From positions 1,984,001 to 2,048,000 of the forward strand of contig NZ_CP034248.1 in NCBI RefSeq assembly GCF_003931855.1: a stretch of DNA of 64,000 nt, given 5' to 3'. This document shows, one piece after another, positions 26,684 to 35,448 of the stretch (position 1 is its first letter; each line of letters opens with the position of its first letter). A program made the translations under genes and the position numbers. A model generated the notes under the pieces. That model worked only from the letters and a program-made list of their open reading frames with translations. It had not been told where the DNA came from and made no database searches. The DNA is from Paenibacillus lentus. Its GTDB lineage: Bacteria; Bacillota; Bacilli; Paenibacillales; Paenibacillaceae.

Positions 26684-27260
26684 ATGGCTAAATAAACAAC
26701 AAATACAAGCTGTAAGGAAGTATTTTGAGGGGAGAAAGACTAAAAATCCCTTGCCCTTTGCCTTCGAAAACAACCTACCCAGCTTACCTCCAGTTCCCAC
26801 CAACTTATTTATTACTGTTCTTATGGTGATGTTTTAGCTGTAATTATCTTCGTCAGCAATAGACGTATAGCTTCACTACTACTCACAATATCAACGGTCA
26901 CATTAACTAATTTTATATACCTTGCATTAGGCAGGTTATAGACATTCCTGTTAAACTCAAGTTTACCTTCGAACAAAAGAAATGTTCACAGCCAGACTTA
27001 ATAAACATCAAGTGGTGCGGATTTGTCAAAACGGAAAGACAATAGCCAGCATTGGTTGTGAATATGATCTTAGTGAATCTGCATTGGATTGTTGGATAAT
27101 AAAAGCATAAACTAGAATGTTTTATAGAGAGTGAGAACCGAGCCTCAGAAGAACTGCTTGCTTTGCATAAAAAAAGTCAACGTTTCAAGGTATAATGCAA
27201 GCTCGCTAAATATGGGGCGAAGTAATGCACTTTAAAACAACTCCTTGGTATCAGCAATGT
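26684..27260 (+). pseudogene. remnant of IS3-family orfA
   Basis: ATGGCTAAATA after a GGAGGTG site is a typical orfA start, but the frame breaks at once. A readable piece near 26985-27110 gives KHQVVRICQNGKTIASIGCE and YDLSESALDCWIIKA, the helix-turn-helix region of IS3 orfA. A further piece around 27130-27190 (ENRASEELLALHKKSQRFK) matches its leucine-zipper region. Several stops and frameshifts separate the pieces. Confidence 0.7.
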
Positions 27261-27580
27261 ACGAAATCCAACAACTGCCATGAAGTACCTTAACTGAAAG
27301 GTTTAAGCCCGCCAAAAACGAAGAAGAACAGTGACTTAATGGAATATGGATAGCTACGTTAACTGTAGGGATACAAAATTCTTGACGCTATTCAATCAAG
27401 GTGGAATTAGGAAGGTATTCCATGTTAGCTTATCGAAAAAGCTGTTCCACATTACGCCGTGTAGCCAAGTAAAGTGCTAACATAAATCAGAAGAAATTTT
27501 ACATAATTAGATATATAATGTATTATATAGTAATAGTTCATGAGTTACAAAAAAAGTAAAGATGAGGTTAGTGATAATTT

Positions 27581-27817
27581 ATGTCTAAAAAGGGTTTAAT
27601 TACAATTCTCTTGTATGTATTTTTAAATATATTTGTATACTTACTATCCTTTAATCTAACTTACTTTCTAATATCTGTATCTTTATCTACTATATTAACT
27701 GGGGTTATTGTAAAACTTAGACCGAGCTTTACTGGTATCAAGTTTAAAGATAGAAAAAGTTTTTATATTATGATGGTTGTGGGTATTGGAGTTTTTTTGC
27801 TGGAATTGATAAGATAA
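27581..27817 (+). CDS. small hypothetical membrane protein
   Basis: 78 residues, not recognised. Two or three hydrophobic helices (ILLYVFLNIFVYLLSFNL, FLISVSLSTILTGVIV, FYIMMVVGIGVFLLEL) with a basic loop (GIKFKDRKS) between. The gene and its flanks (27480-27830) are far richer in A+T than the rest of the window. A GAGGTTAG-like ribosome site is about 12 bp before the ATG. It lies between the inverted ends of the decayed IS3-like element, so it may be a passenger or an older resident. Confidence 0.55.
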   Translation: MSKKGLITILLYVFLNIFVYLLSFNLTYFLISVSLSTILTGVIVKLRPSFTGIKFKDRKSFYIMMVVGIGVFLLELIR

Positions 27818-27949
27818 ATCGTGCATTTCAAAGCGCAAACCTAGTATGAAAATGTAATGCTCCCCATTATCAAGACACGATTTCTTAGGAAATAAGTTAA
27901 TTTTCTTGTCTTGTAATCTAGCAATTTAGGGTGCAATTTCTTCAATTAA

Positions 27950-28170
27950 ATGCGCATATAATTGATCAGGTTTGGCTTCGGATAGATCGCCTCCAAGGCC
28001 ATTAGTTGCATCAGACGGCGGACACGCTTACGATTAGTTTCGAAGCCCGGAACCAGGTCATTCGTCGATAGCCAAAACAAGGATGCTGGCGTATAAATCT
28101 CGTCAATCCGGTGCATGTTCTGTACGTTTTCTTTCCGGAGCTTCTGCGATTGGCGCAGGTGTAACCGCTA
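27950..28170 (-). pseudogene. fragment of IS3-family transposase orfB
   Basis: The reverse strand encodes, in shifting frames, KENVQNMHRIDEIYTPASLF, then GYRRMTWFR, then NRKRVRRLMQLMALEAIYPK followed by PNL. This is the start of the IS3 orfB catalytic region (HxRID.xYT...GYRRMT...RxNRKRVxRLM). At least two frameshifts, and the DDE core is missing. A different IS3 subgroup from the orfA relic nearby. Confidence 0.75.
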
Positions 28171-28204
28171 ACATTGAAGCTAGAAACCTACTAAATCTTT
28201 TCAT
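28103..28204 (-). CDS. short ORF with strong ribosome site, possible truncated peptide gene
   Basis: 33 codons from ATG 28204, preceded by GGGAGGTTTT. The first 15 residues (MKRFSRFLASMLAVT) are amphipathic and basic like leaders of cyclic-lactone autoinducer peptides, but the rest lies in another frame of the IS3 orfB fragment and no Cys-containing core follows. Either a peptide gene cut by the IS fragment or chance. Confidence 0.2.
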   Translation of the reverse strand: MKRFSRFLASMLAVTPAPIAEAPERKRTEHAPD

Positions 28205-29032
28205 TGTAAAACCTCCCAGTTTTATTAGGTTATACATTATTATACTAAAAATATATAATATTTCACCGGTTACAAGTATAATGTGGACGTTACTTTGAAC
28301 TTAGATATATAATTCACATATTTGGCCGGAAACAAGACAGCGTTTACAGATGATTGGTGAGACTAAGAATATGAATGTATATATTCTGTCTCTAGTTTAG
28401 CTGGCGCAAGTTCCAGTGGACTCAAGATGAAGCACTATAGTTATCATCTTATTACAGATGACTTAACGATCAAGGGCATTTGGTAAACTATGAAAGGGGA
28501 ATATGCTTAAAGAGTATTGTACTGTTAAAAAACGTTTGGTTTAGAGGGGGAGTTTTGAAAAGATAGCATCAAATATATTGAATCGAGACTTTTGCGATAC
28601 AATAAAGCTAAATGAATAATGGGTAACGAATATTCCGGAATTCATTTTTTGTTAACGACGAAGTTAATACATATAACTCGCGTATCCAAGATTCTAGACA
28701 ATTCATTTCAACGTTTGATTGACAAGTGCACAGAACTTACACATTTAAAGTAGGGATTTGGGTATTAAATACCTTAGTACCAGTAGGCTGTATAATATCG
28801 AACTCATGCTATAATAACAGTCTGACTATAAATTGTCTAACTTGTAGGTTCGCATCAATAACGGGCAATGTCATTAAGATAAGATCAAAGACAAGACCGG
28901 GAGTAAAACTGGAATGCAAAACGGCATGGGAAAAAGCCCTGTGCCGTTTGTTTTTTGGTTCAAGCAAGAAAAAAGCGCACAGCAAACAAAGCGGATAGAC
29001 TATCCGCTTAAAAATTGTTCATGTGAACCGAA
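28205..29032. other. gene-poor stretch between IS relics
   Basis: 828 bp, AT-rich. One 90-codon open frame (28726-28998) shows no domain and runs through a terminator, so I do not call it. Two hairpins stand at the right end: AACGGCATGGG/CCCTGTGCCGTT at about 28919-28948 followed by TTTGTTTTTTG (a good + strand terminator, end near 28957), and AGCGGATA-GAC-TATCCGCT at 28990-29008. The latter may mark the end of the IS4 relic. Confidence 0.5.
28918..28957 (+). terminator. intrinsic terminator without a recognisable upstream gene
   Basis: 11-12 bp stem with AAAAAG loop and a TTTGTTTTTT tail. The gene it once served seems lost. Confidence 0.6.
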
Positions 29033-30126
29033 TTATGCTACTCTGTAGACGAAGCTAACAACTGATTTATAGCGAATTTTACGCGTATTCTTCTGCCCTG
29101 GGCGAAGGGGGCGAATCGGTAAAATGTTATTGCGAATCAGTGCTTCAACATCGGGCGGGGGTTCATCATCCCTTGAGCGCAGGAAATATCTACAAACGTG
29201 AACGGCGACTGTGAAGTTGACTTGGTAGGAGTGCCGTTTATCCATTTGCGAAATGACGACGTGTGAGGTCATCATTTCAGCGAAATTGTACATGATCATT
29301 CTTGCAAAAATCTCTTGGATGATGAACGCTTGCTTCTTTGCGTGAAAATTGGTCAGGCCAACGGTATATTTTAAGGCCCGGAAAGAGGTTTCAATGCCCC
29401 ATCGTAAGGATAAATAGACTTGAGTTCATCGGGTGGGAAATCAGCGGCAGATAGATTCGTTATGACGGTTTCATATACACCATTGAACAGGACAAAACGA
29501 ACAACCCGAAAGGAGAAGGGTAATACAAGTTCTCCTGTCGATCCAAAAAATCAAAAGTAGAAGCGGAAGGGACGAATTGTAAATCTCAGGATGAGCTTTG
29601 ACCTCTTTGGTTTGTTTTTTGGTGAGTGTCAGATGAATGTGGCGATCAAACTCTCCGCTAGAAGGCAAACGCAAGCCCGAAAGAATGCCATTGGAATCCA
29701 AATCCTTTACCCGTATGACATAATTCCACCCTTTGCGTTCCAAATGCGCCAAATTGTTGTAACTTTCATAACCCCGATCGGCAATCACAATGGTTTTGCC
29801 TTTGATGGGGGAACGGCCAACCATAGTCGCCAGCGCCCTTCCCTTGTTGCACAACCTTCGTGGCTGAACAAGAGCATCAACGTAAAGTCGGTTACACAGG
29901 TCATAGGCTGCATTCAAATGCAGCAGGTTATAGCCTTTCGTGTTTGGTTGGCTTTGAAAATAGGTGTCCCTGTACGTAGGATCCGTTGTGAAATGCAAAT
30001 CCGAACCGTCTATGACGAGTAAACGATACCCCCGGTAGGGTTTTTGACATAGGGTGCTGGCGCGGCTGATATTTCTCGGATGAGGGATGTCAGCGTTTCT
30101 ATTAGCGAATTCGCATACTCATTCAT
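29033..30126 (-). pseudogene. IS4-family transposase, degraded
   Basis: The reverse strand from ATG 30126 (GAGGAGGT upstream) reads MNEYANSLIETLTSLIREIS, then shifts frame into YRGYRLLVIDGSDLHFTTDP (first catalytic Asp). It continues through IVIADRGYESYNNLAHLERK (second Asp), shifts again near 29400 into RWGIETSFRALKYTVGLTNF (catalytic Glu) and ends YQVNFTVAVHVCRYFLRSRD ... SFVYRVA. About 100 N-terminal residues are missing and at least two frameshifts are present, so it cannot move by itself. Terminal repeats were not identified. Confidence 0.85.
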
Positions 30127-30205
30127 TGGCGAAACCTCCTCGTTTTTTCAAGGGGCTTCGCCACACACTTCCATCCACTTGTCAAGTCCTTTTTTCTTTT
30201 GCATG

Positions 30206-30247
30206 CAAAAAAAGAGCGGGCTATCATTTCGATAACCTGCTCTTTTC
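30206..30247. terminator. bidirectional terminator-like hairpin
   Basis: AAAGAGCGGG.TATC / GATAACCTGCTCTTTT with A-run before and T-run after. Lies between the IS4 relic and the IclR gene. Confidence 0.7.
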
Positions 30248-30385
30248 ACGATATTTGGATCCCTAACTTAATGAAATTGCAATAACGGGCGGTCTATTTC
30301 TTTGCAATTGGTTGACAAGCGCTACAAGGATGGTAACGACCAGCGTTAATAGCGCTGCAATAAGCGAATCAAATTTGGAACCGAC

Positions 30386-31174
30386 CTAGCCTTGGACGGA
30401 TCTGAAAGGATAGCCAAATTGATTAGAAATCCTTCCAGCCGCAGTGAGTAAATCCGCAAGGATTAGCTCTTCATTCTCCTTAATTCGGGCGAGCGAACCA
30501 ATGACGCTGATCGTGCCGATAGTTTGCCCTGCGGCATCCTTTACTGGTGCGGCGATACTATATGCGCCCGCCTCGATTTCCTCGTCCTCGATGCTGTATC
30601 CTTGCTCCCGGATTTGCTGGAGGCAGTTCAGCAGCTTCTTCTTCTCCGTTATCGTCTTTTCTGTCAGTTTGGTCAGTTTATAGTTTTGTAGTAGACTTTG
30701 CAGCTCAAGCTCCGGCATATGGGCTAGAAATATTTTGCCCGAAGCGGAGGCGTGCATCGGCAGCTTGCTGCCTGCCCGCGAGCTAACAATGAAGTAGTTG
30801 TTTGGGGATTCCACCTTGTCTACGCAGAAGATTTGCTCATGCTGATAAACGTATAAGTGAGAGGTCTCGTGAAATTTCCTAGTTAATTCCGTAAGATATG
30901 GATGCCCAATTTCCTTAAGGTCTAGGCTTTGTGAGACCAAATTGGCCTTGAGCAAAAACTCCAGACCGAGTCGGTATTTGCCGTTATTCGGGTTTTTGTC
31001 GATATATGAATAAGCGCAAAGCGTATTAATCAAACCATACACGGTGCTTATGTTCAAGTTCAGCTTCTCGCTGATCTCGGTAAGGGAAAGCTGCGTATGT
31101 AGCGAATCAAAGCAGTTTACGATATCAAGCGCCCGTTTCACGGATTGAATCAGGCGTGGATTTTTCTCGTTCAA
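30386..31174 (-). CDS. IclR-family transcriptional regulator
   Basis: About 262 residues. N-terminal winged helix (LIQSVKRALDIVNCFDSLHT, LSLTEISEKLNLNISTVYGL) and C-terminal effector domain with the usual blocks (GKIFLAHMPE, GYSIEDEEIEAGAYSIAAPV, GTISVIGSLARI). TTG 31174 or GTG 31177 sits 4-7 bp after GGAGGTTA; the open frame reaches 31189. It is divergent from the 31.5-37 kb uptake operon and is a likely regulator of it. After the TAG stop the frame stays open for about 40 codons with a hydrophobic stretch (see findings). Confidence 0.88.
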   Translation of the reverse strand: MNEKNPRLIQSVKRALDIVNCFDSLHTQLSLTEISEKLNLNISTVYGLINTLCAYSYIDKNPNNGKYRLGLEFLLKANLVSQSLDLKEIGHPYLTELTRKFHETSHLYVYQHEQIFCVDKVESPNNYFIVSSRAGSKLPMHASASGKIFLAHMPELELQSLLQNYKLTKLTEKTITEKKKLLNCLQQIREQGYSIEDEEIEAGAYSIAAPVKDAAGQTIGTISVIGSLARIKENEELILADLLTAAGRISNQFGYPFRSVQG

Positions 31175-31352
31175 CACTATAACCTCCAACTATATTTCTG
31201 TTATTTTTATCTATATTCACTATGTTCAGGTCTTTATCCGACAATGTCAATAGGAGTTTAATATGTAGTCGGCATCAACTCTAGCGAAGCATCGAAATAT
31301 GCATTGTACGAACAACAACATAAAGCTTTAAAGGTATACCCTGCTACAAGAT

Positions 31353-31398
31353 GACGGCCTTGACCCGAATTTAATCGGAGCCAAGGCCGTCGTTTTAT
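31353..31398 (+). terminator. orphan intrinsic terminator between divergent genes
   Basis: GACGGCCTTG / CAAGGCCGTC with 19-nt loop, then GTTTTATT. Upstream (31265-31350) an open stretch reads VGINSSEASKYALYEQQHKA and LKVYPATR before a stop, which looks like the 3' end of a lost gene on this strand. Confidence 0.7.
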
Positions 31399-31494
31399 TA
31401 TGCCTATGTAAAACGATGCAATCTAGCAAGCTTCACTTAACTGCACCTTAATATAAGGATAATACCAAGCTAATAGAATGAATTTATAGTAGTC

Positions 31495-31510
31495 GTATAG
31501 ACGTCTAGAC
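31495..31510 (+). promoter_or_regulatory. candidate GntR/HutC-type operator
   Basis: GTATAGACGTCTAGAC, 14 of 16 positions symmetric, lies about 25 bp before the first permease start and just after an AATTTATAGT stretch that could be a -10 region. The GT.TAGAC half-site is like those of HutC-subfamily repressors such as DasR and NagR. The operon itself encodes such a regulator (36248-36967). Confidence 0.55.
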
Positions 31511-31533
31511 AAATGAAAAAGAAGGAGAACGAT

Positions 31534-32364
31534 TTGAATCGGTTACTAACAAGCTCCAAATATGTTTTTGTAGGTTTTATGCTGCTGTGGACGTTGTTCC
31601 CCATTTATTGGGTGACGGTCATCGCCACGCAAAATTCATCGGATTTATTTTCTAAGGTGTCGCTGCTCCCTAGTTCCATCACATTGCAGCATCTGCTGGA
31701 CATTTTTGCGGAGGATCATTATGTATTGCCGTTGTTCAACAGCATTCTCATTACAATGTGTTCCCTGTTGGTTGTGTTGTTGTTTGGGGTATCCAGTGCT
31801 TATGTATTGGGAGGAAGGACATTTAAAGTCGCGTTTAAGAAAACGCTGCTCATCTGGATTCTGCTGGTCAGAGTATTGCCGCCGATTACGTTTGCGCTGC
31901 CTCTCTACATAATAATGAACAACGTAGGTCTTCTGGATACAAAGCTCCCGATTATACTAGCCCATGTGCTGGTCAACATCCCTTTAGTGATTTGGTTTAT
32001 GATAGGCTTCTTCGCTAACGTACCCGATGAGATCGTAGAAAGTGCGCGGATCGATGGAGCCTCCGAATTCCAAATTTATGCTAGGGTCGTGCTGCCGTTA
32101 GTGGTGCCAGGGATTGCCGCTGTAACGATTTTATCATTTATGGCTTCATGGAATGAATATTTGTATAGTGTTATTTTCATTCAAAGCCCTAGCGACTTTA
32201 CGATTCCGCTGAAGCTGGCCACGCTAAACAGTGAACAGGAGTTGACGGAGTGGGGCAAGGTGGCGAGCGGCGGTATCGTGTCTTTGATCCCCGTAATATT
32301 GATCGCTATGCTTATGCAGAAATACTTGATGAGCGGTCTAACTGCGGGCGCTGTGAAAGAATAG
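31534..32364 (+). CDS. carbohydrate-type ABC transporter permease (MalG/UgpE family)
   Basis: About 276 residues, six helices, with the EAA coupling loop DEIVESARIDGASEFQIYAR and the typical end MSGLTAGAVKE. TTG 31534 follows AAGGAGA with good spacing; an in-frame ATG at 31513 has no ribosome site but cannot be excluded. First gene of an operon in which the binding protein lies between two permeases and no ATPase is present; a shared MsmX-type ATPase would be needed. Confidence 0.9.
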   Translation: MNRLLTSSKYVFVGFMLLWTLFPIYWVTVIATQNSSDLFSKVSLLPSSITLQHLLDIFAEDHYVLPLFNSILITMCSLLVVLLFGVSSAYVLGGRTFKVAFKKTLLIWILLVRVLPPITFALPLYIIMNNVGLLDTKLPIILAHVLVNIPLVIWFMIGFFANVPDEIVESARIDGASEFQIYARVVLPLVVPGIAAVTILSFMASWNEYLYSVIFIQSPSDFTIPLKLATLNSEQELTEWGKVASGGIVSLIPVILIAMLMQKYLMSGLTAGAVKE

Positions 32365-32374
32365 GAGGATAACC

Positions 32375-33589
32375 ATGAAAAAGAATGTTTTTATACTCAT
32401 TAGTCTAATTTTAGTCGTTAGCCTACTGGCAGGCTGCCAAAGTAAGGGGCCGGACAAGCTAGTTGTTGCCGCAAGGGGAGGCTCTCATGTGACGGCGATG
32501 GAAGCTGTGAAGGAGGCCTTCGAAAAGGAGCATAACGTGCAGGTTGAAATTCTCGGGCTTGAAGCAGCGGATTTGAAGCAAAAAATATCGTTGGACGCAA
32601 AAAATAAAAACGGTGCTTACGATGTAATCATGGCTGACGATCCTTGGATGCCGGAATTCAGCGAGGCGGGCATTTTTGCTAATCTATCCAGCCTAGGCGT
32701 TACAGAGGACGCAGATTTTGAAGCATCGTCACTGGCCTTGGGTAAGCATCCGTATGCTACGGGCGAGCTATATGCTCTGCCGTTCTCTGGAAATGTCCAG
32801 TTGTTCTTCTACAATAAGCAACTGCTCGATAAGCATAATTATGAAGTCCCTCAAAGCTGGGAAGAGGTGCTGAGTATGGCGAAAGCGATTCATGAAAAGG
32901 ACGGAGTCGCCGGTTACGTTATTCGCGGCCAACAAGGAAATCCGATCGTATCCGACTTTTTGCCCATTTTCTGGGCGTACGGCGGACAAGTATTCGATGA
33001 AAATTGGAGTGCGCAGATCGATTCTGAAGCAGGTAAAAAGGCATTAAACACATACATGGAGCTTCTCGCCGTAGGGGTGAACTATGAAACGACAGATATC
33101 GTCAGCTCGTTGTCAACGGGTCAGGCGGCGATGGCATTGGGCTGGCCGTCATGGTTTATTACGGGCGAAGAGGCAAGTGCAGAATATTCGCCGGTACCGG
33201 CTCAAGCTGCAGATGGCGCCGAAGCGTTCGCTACGGGAATGATCGGCAACTGGATGATGGGAGTAACGGCGAATTCGAAAAAACCTGAGCTGGCCGCCGA
33301 GTTTTTAACGTTCATTACAAGCCGTGAAATTCAAAAACAAATGGTAGAGCATGGCGGAGTGCCAACGAGAAAAAGCGCATATCTGGACAGCGAATTGTCT
33401 GCGAAATACAAGCATTTTCCGGTCCAATTGGAGGCATTGGAGAACTCTGTGGCAAGACCGAGAACACCGCTTTGGTCACGCGTAGAAGAAGCCCTCGGCA
33501 CGGAGCTATCCGCTGCGATCGCTGGCACGAAGACGGTGGGGGATGCACTGTCCACAGCGAATCAAAAGATCAATCAGATTATGAAATAA
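32375..33589 (+). CDS. extracellular solute-binding lipoprotein
   Basis: 404 residues. Lipoprotein signal ending SLLAG-C (about residue 21), then a type 1 extracellular binding fold of the MalE/UgpB group (AFEKEHNVQVEILGLEAADL, DVIMADDPWMPEF, ALPFSGNVQLFFYNKQLL). AGGAGG precedes ATG 32375. It captures the substrate for the flanking permeases. Substrate not evident; the enzymes in the operon suggest a phosphorylated or otherwise esterified polyol. Confidence 0.9.
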   Translation: MKKNVFILISLILVVSLLAGCQSKGPDKLVVAARGGSHVTAMEAVKEAFEKEHNVQVEILGLEAADLKQKISLDAKNKNGAYDVIMADDPWMPEFSEAGIFANLSSLGVTEDADFEASSLALGKHPYATGELYALPFSGNVQLFFYNKQLLDKHNYEVPQSWEEVLSMAKAIHEKDGVAGYVIRGQQGNPIVSDFLPIFWAYGGQVFDENWSAQIDSEAGKKALNTYMELLAVGVNYETTDIVSSLSTGQAAMALGWPSWFITGEEASAEYSPVPAQAADGAEAFATGMIGNWMMGVTANSKKPELAAEFLTFITSREIQKQMVEHGGVPTRKSAYLDSELSAKYKHFPVQLEALENSVARPRTPLWSRVEEALGTELSAAIAGTKTVGDALSTANQKINQIMK

Positions 33590-33615
33590 GGTTCATCCAA
33601 AGGTGAAGGAGTGGA

Positions 33616-34503
33616 ATGAACTTGGATAGCAAGCAGCGGTTTCAATGGGCCATGCTGGCCCCTGTTATTGTTCTCTTAACTGGATTAACGGTTTTTCCAA
33701 TCGGCTACACGATCCTGAACAGTTTTACCGATTATTATTATTTGGCCAATGAATCCAAGCAGTTTGTCGGGTTTGCTAATTACATCAAGGTCATACAGGA
33801 CGAAGTGTTTCTTAAAGCGGTTTGGAACACGGTGAAGTTTATGGTGCTGGCGGTTACAGCTGAAATCGCTTTGGGACTAGGGCTGGCTGTGCTTGTCGAA
33901 AGCCTGAAAAGGGGCTTGAAAATACTCCGCATTTCGTTTCTTCTCCCGTCTTTGCTGCCGCCCGTGACCGTGGCGCTGATTTGGCAAATGATGCTCAGCA
34001 ATCATAATGGCATTATCAATCATTTGCTGTCTTATTTCGGGGGAGGGCCGTTTAATTTCTTAATGGATATCCACATGGCCTTTTATGCCATCTTATTCAT
34101 TGATATTTGGCAATGGACGCCGTTTGCCTTCTTGCTGATCTATGCCGCGCTGCAGGCAGTCCCTAAGCTGCAGTATGATGCAGCCAAGGTGGACGGGGCA
34201 GGAAAAGGCCGCATATTTCTTCATATTACGCTGCCGAATATTATGCCAAGCCTGCTGATGGTCGTTTTACTCCGCACGATCGATACCTTTAGACTGTTCG
34301 ATAAAGTGAATATATTGACCGGCGGGGGGCCTGCCAATTCTACAACGACGATCACTCAATATATTTACAGGCACGGCGTATATAATTTGCAAATCGGCTA
34401 TGGCGCTGCCGCTTCGATGATCATGGTTCTTCTCGTGCTGACGTTCTCGATATTCTACATTAAGCGGTCGATCGGAGGAAACGGGCATGACCTACGTTAT
34501 TGA
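33616..34503 (+). CDS. carbohydrate-type ABC transporter permease (MalF/UgpA family)
   Basis: 295 residues, six helices, EAA loop LQYDAAKVDGAGKGRIFLHI and the conserved FDKVNILTGGGPANSTTTI before the last helices. Partner of the first permease. The last 17 bp overlap the next gene, which ties transport to the downstream hydrolase. Confidence 0.92.
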   Translation: MNLDSKQRFQWAMLAPVIVLLTGLTVFPIGYTILNSFTDYYYLANESKQFVGFANYIKVIQDEVFLKAVWNTVKFMVLAVTAEIALGLGLAVLVESLKRGLKILRISFLLPSLLPPVTVALIWQMMLSNHNGIINHLLSYFGGGPFNFLMDIHMAFYAILFIDIWQWTPFAFLLIYAALQAVPKLQYDAAKVDGAGKGRIFLHITLPNIMPSLLMVVLLRTIDTFRLFDKVNILTGGGPANSTTTITQYIYRHGVYNLQIGYGAAASMIMVLLVLTFSIFYIKRSIGGNGHDLRY

Positions 34504-35404
34504 TTTTTTGAATGTTGGCTTCGGTGAGGCTGCGGTTGTTCGAATTGAAGATGGGCAGCGTTCCTATTGCCTTGTAGTGGATGCTGGCGATGCGGATTGT
34601 CACAAGCACGCGAGAAGATGCAGCCTGGAGCAGTATGTTCGGGAATACGGGATTAATAAAATAGATGCGTTGATTTTGACTCATTTCCACAAGGATCATA
34701 TCGGCGGGGTGCGCGAGGTGCTAGGGCATGTTCCGATCGGGGAAATTTTACTACATGTGCCTTTGCCGTCGCATCTGTTAAACAGTAGGTTGAGCGATCA
34801 TTCTACGCCGATATTGGCGTCGCTATCTCTGTACATTGCCATTCTGAAACAAGCCAAGGAACTTGGTATTCCTGTGCGTCAAATCAGTGAACCATTCGCC
34901 TTGTCCGAGCTAGCGGTTGAGTTCAGGCTGCTGACGCCAAACCAGGCGAAGCTGCAGCAGCTCCAGGCTGAGCTGGAGAGCTTGGAGGTGGAGGCGCTGA
35001 ATCGTCAGCAGGAACGTTTAACGAGGATTGATCGAATGCTGAACGATACCGCCCTGGCCGTGTTGATTCGCTACAAACATAATCCGGCCGCCCTCCTGAC
35101 TTCTGATGTTGGATTGGATTTCTGGAGCCCGTATGAATCGGAGATCAAGGACGTCTATCTGCTGCAGGCACCGCATCATGGAGATGCACAGCGTATCTCC
35201 CAGGCGTTGTTGCACACCGTGTCGCCCAAGGTTGTCGTGGTCAGTGCCGATGATGAAGGGACGTATCAATTGCCGCACCCTGAATTTGAGGTCGCTGTAA
35301 CAGAGCATTCTGCGGCGCGCATTTACTATACGGAGGAAGCCGGGAGTAGGCATAGAATCATTCGCATGGACTTGAATGAGAGGACGATACACCTGATTAA
35401 GTAA
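34487..35404 (+). CDS. metallo-beta-lactamase-fold hydrolase (ComEC C-domain-like)
   Basis: 305 residues, no signal peptide, so cytosolic. Metal motif THFHKDHIGG, a further Asp in LLTSDVGLDF and His in LLQAPHHGDAQ, laid out like the C-terminal domain of ComEC/Rec2. Family members are phosphodiesterases, nucleases or lactonases. ATG 34487 has GGAGGAAA 6 bp before, inside the permease gene. Its place between an importer and a phosphatase suggests it opens or cleaves the imported compound, perhaps a phosphodiester or cyclic phosphate; that is inference. Confidence 0.8.
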   Translation: MTYVIDFLNVGFGEAAVVRIEDGQRSYCLVVDAGDADCHKHARRCSLEQYVREYGINKIDALILTHFHKDHIGGVREVLGHVPIGEILLHVPLPSHLLNSRLSDHSTPILASLSLYIAILKQAKELGIPVRQISEPFALSELAVEFRLLTPNQAKLQQLQAELESLEVEALNRQQERLTRIDRMLNDTALAVLIRYKHNPAALLTSDVGLDFWSPYESEIKDVYLLQAPHHGDAQRISQALLHTVSPKVVVVSADDEGTYQLPHPEFEVAVTEHSAARIYYTEEAGSRHRIIRMDLNERTIHLIK

Positions 35405-35448
35405 GCACGGATTTATAAAATCAGATCGAATAAGGGAACAGTGATGGC

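Larger units (their letters stand above)
25270..27935. mobile_element. decayed IS3-like element, split by the IS256 insertion
   Basis: TGCACCCTAATTGTTAG (25270-25286) is matched in inverted form by CTAGCAATTTAGGGTGCA (27918-27935). Removing the IS256 copy and one target duplication (1366 bp) leaves 1300 bp, the usual IS3 size. The left interior carries remains of an IS3 orfA; the right half holds a small low-GC membrane-protein gene instead of a recognisable orfB. No target duplication could be seen around the outer ends. Confidence 0.5.

Noticed and set aside
28726-28998. 90-codon open frame
   Set aside because: Runs through a strong terminator, lacks a ribosome site and shows no domain.
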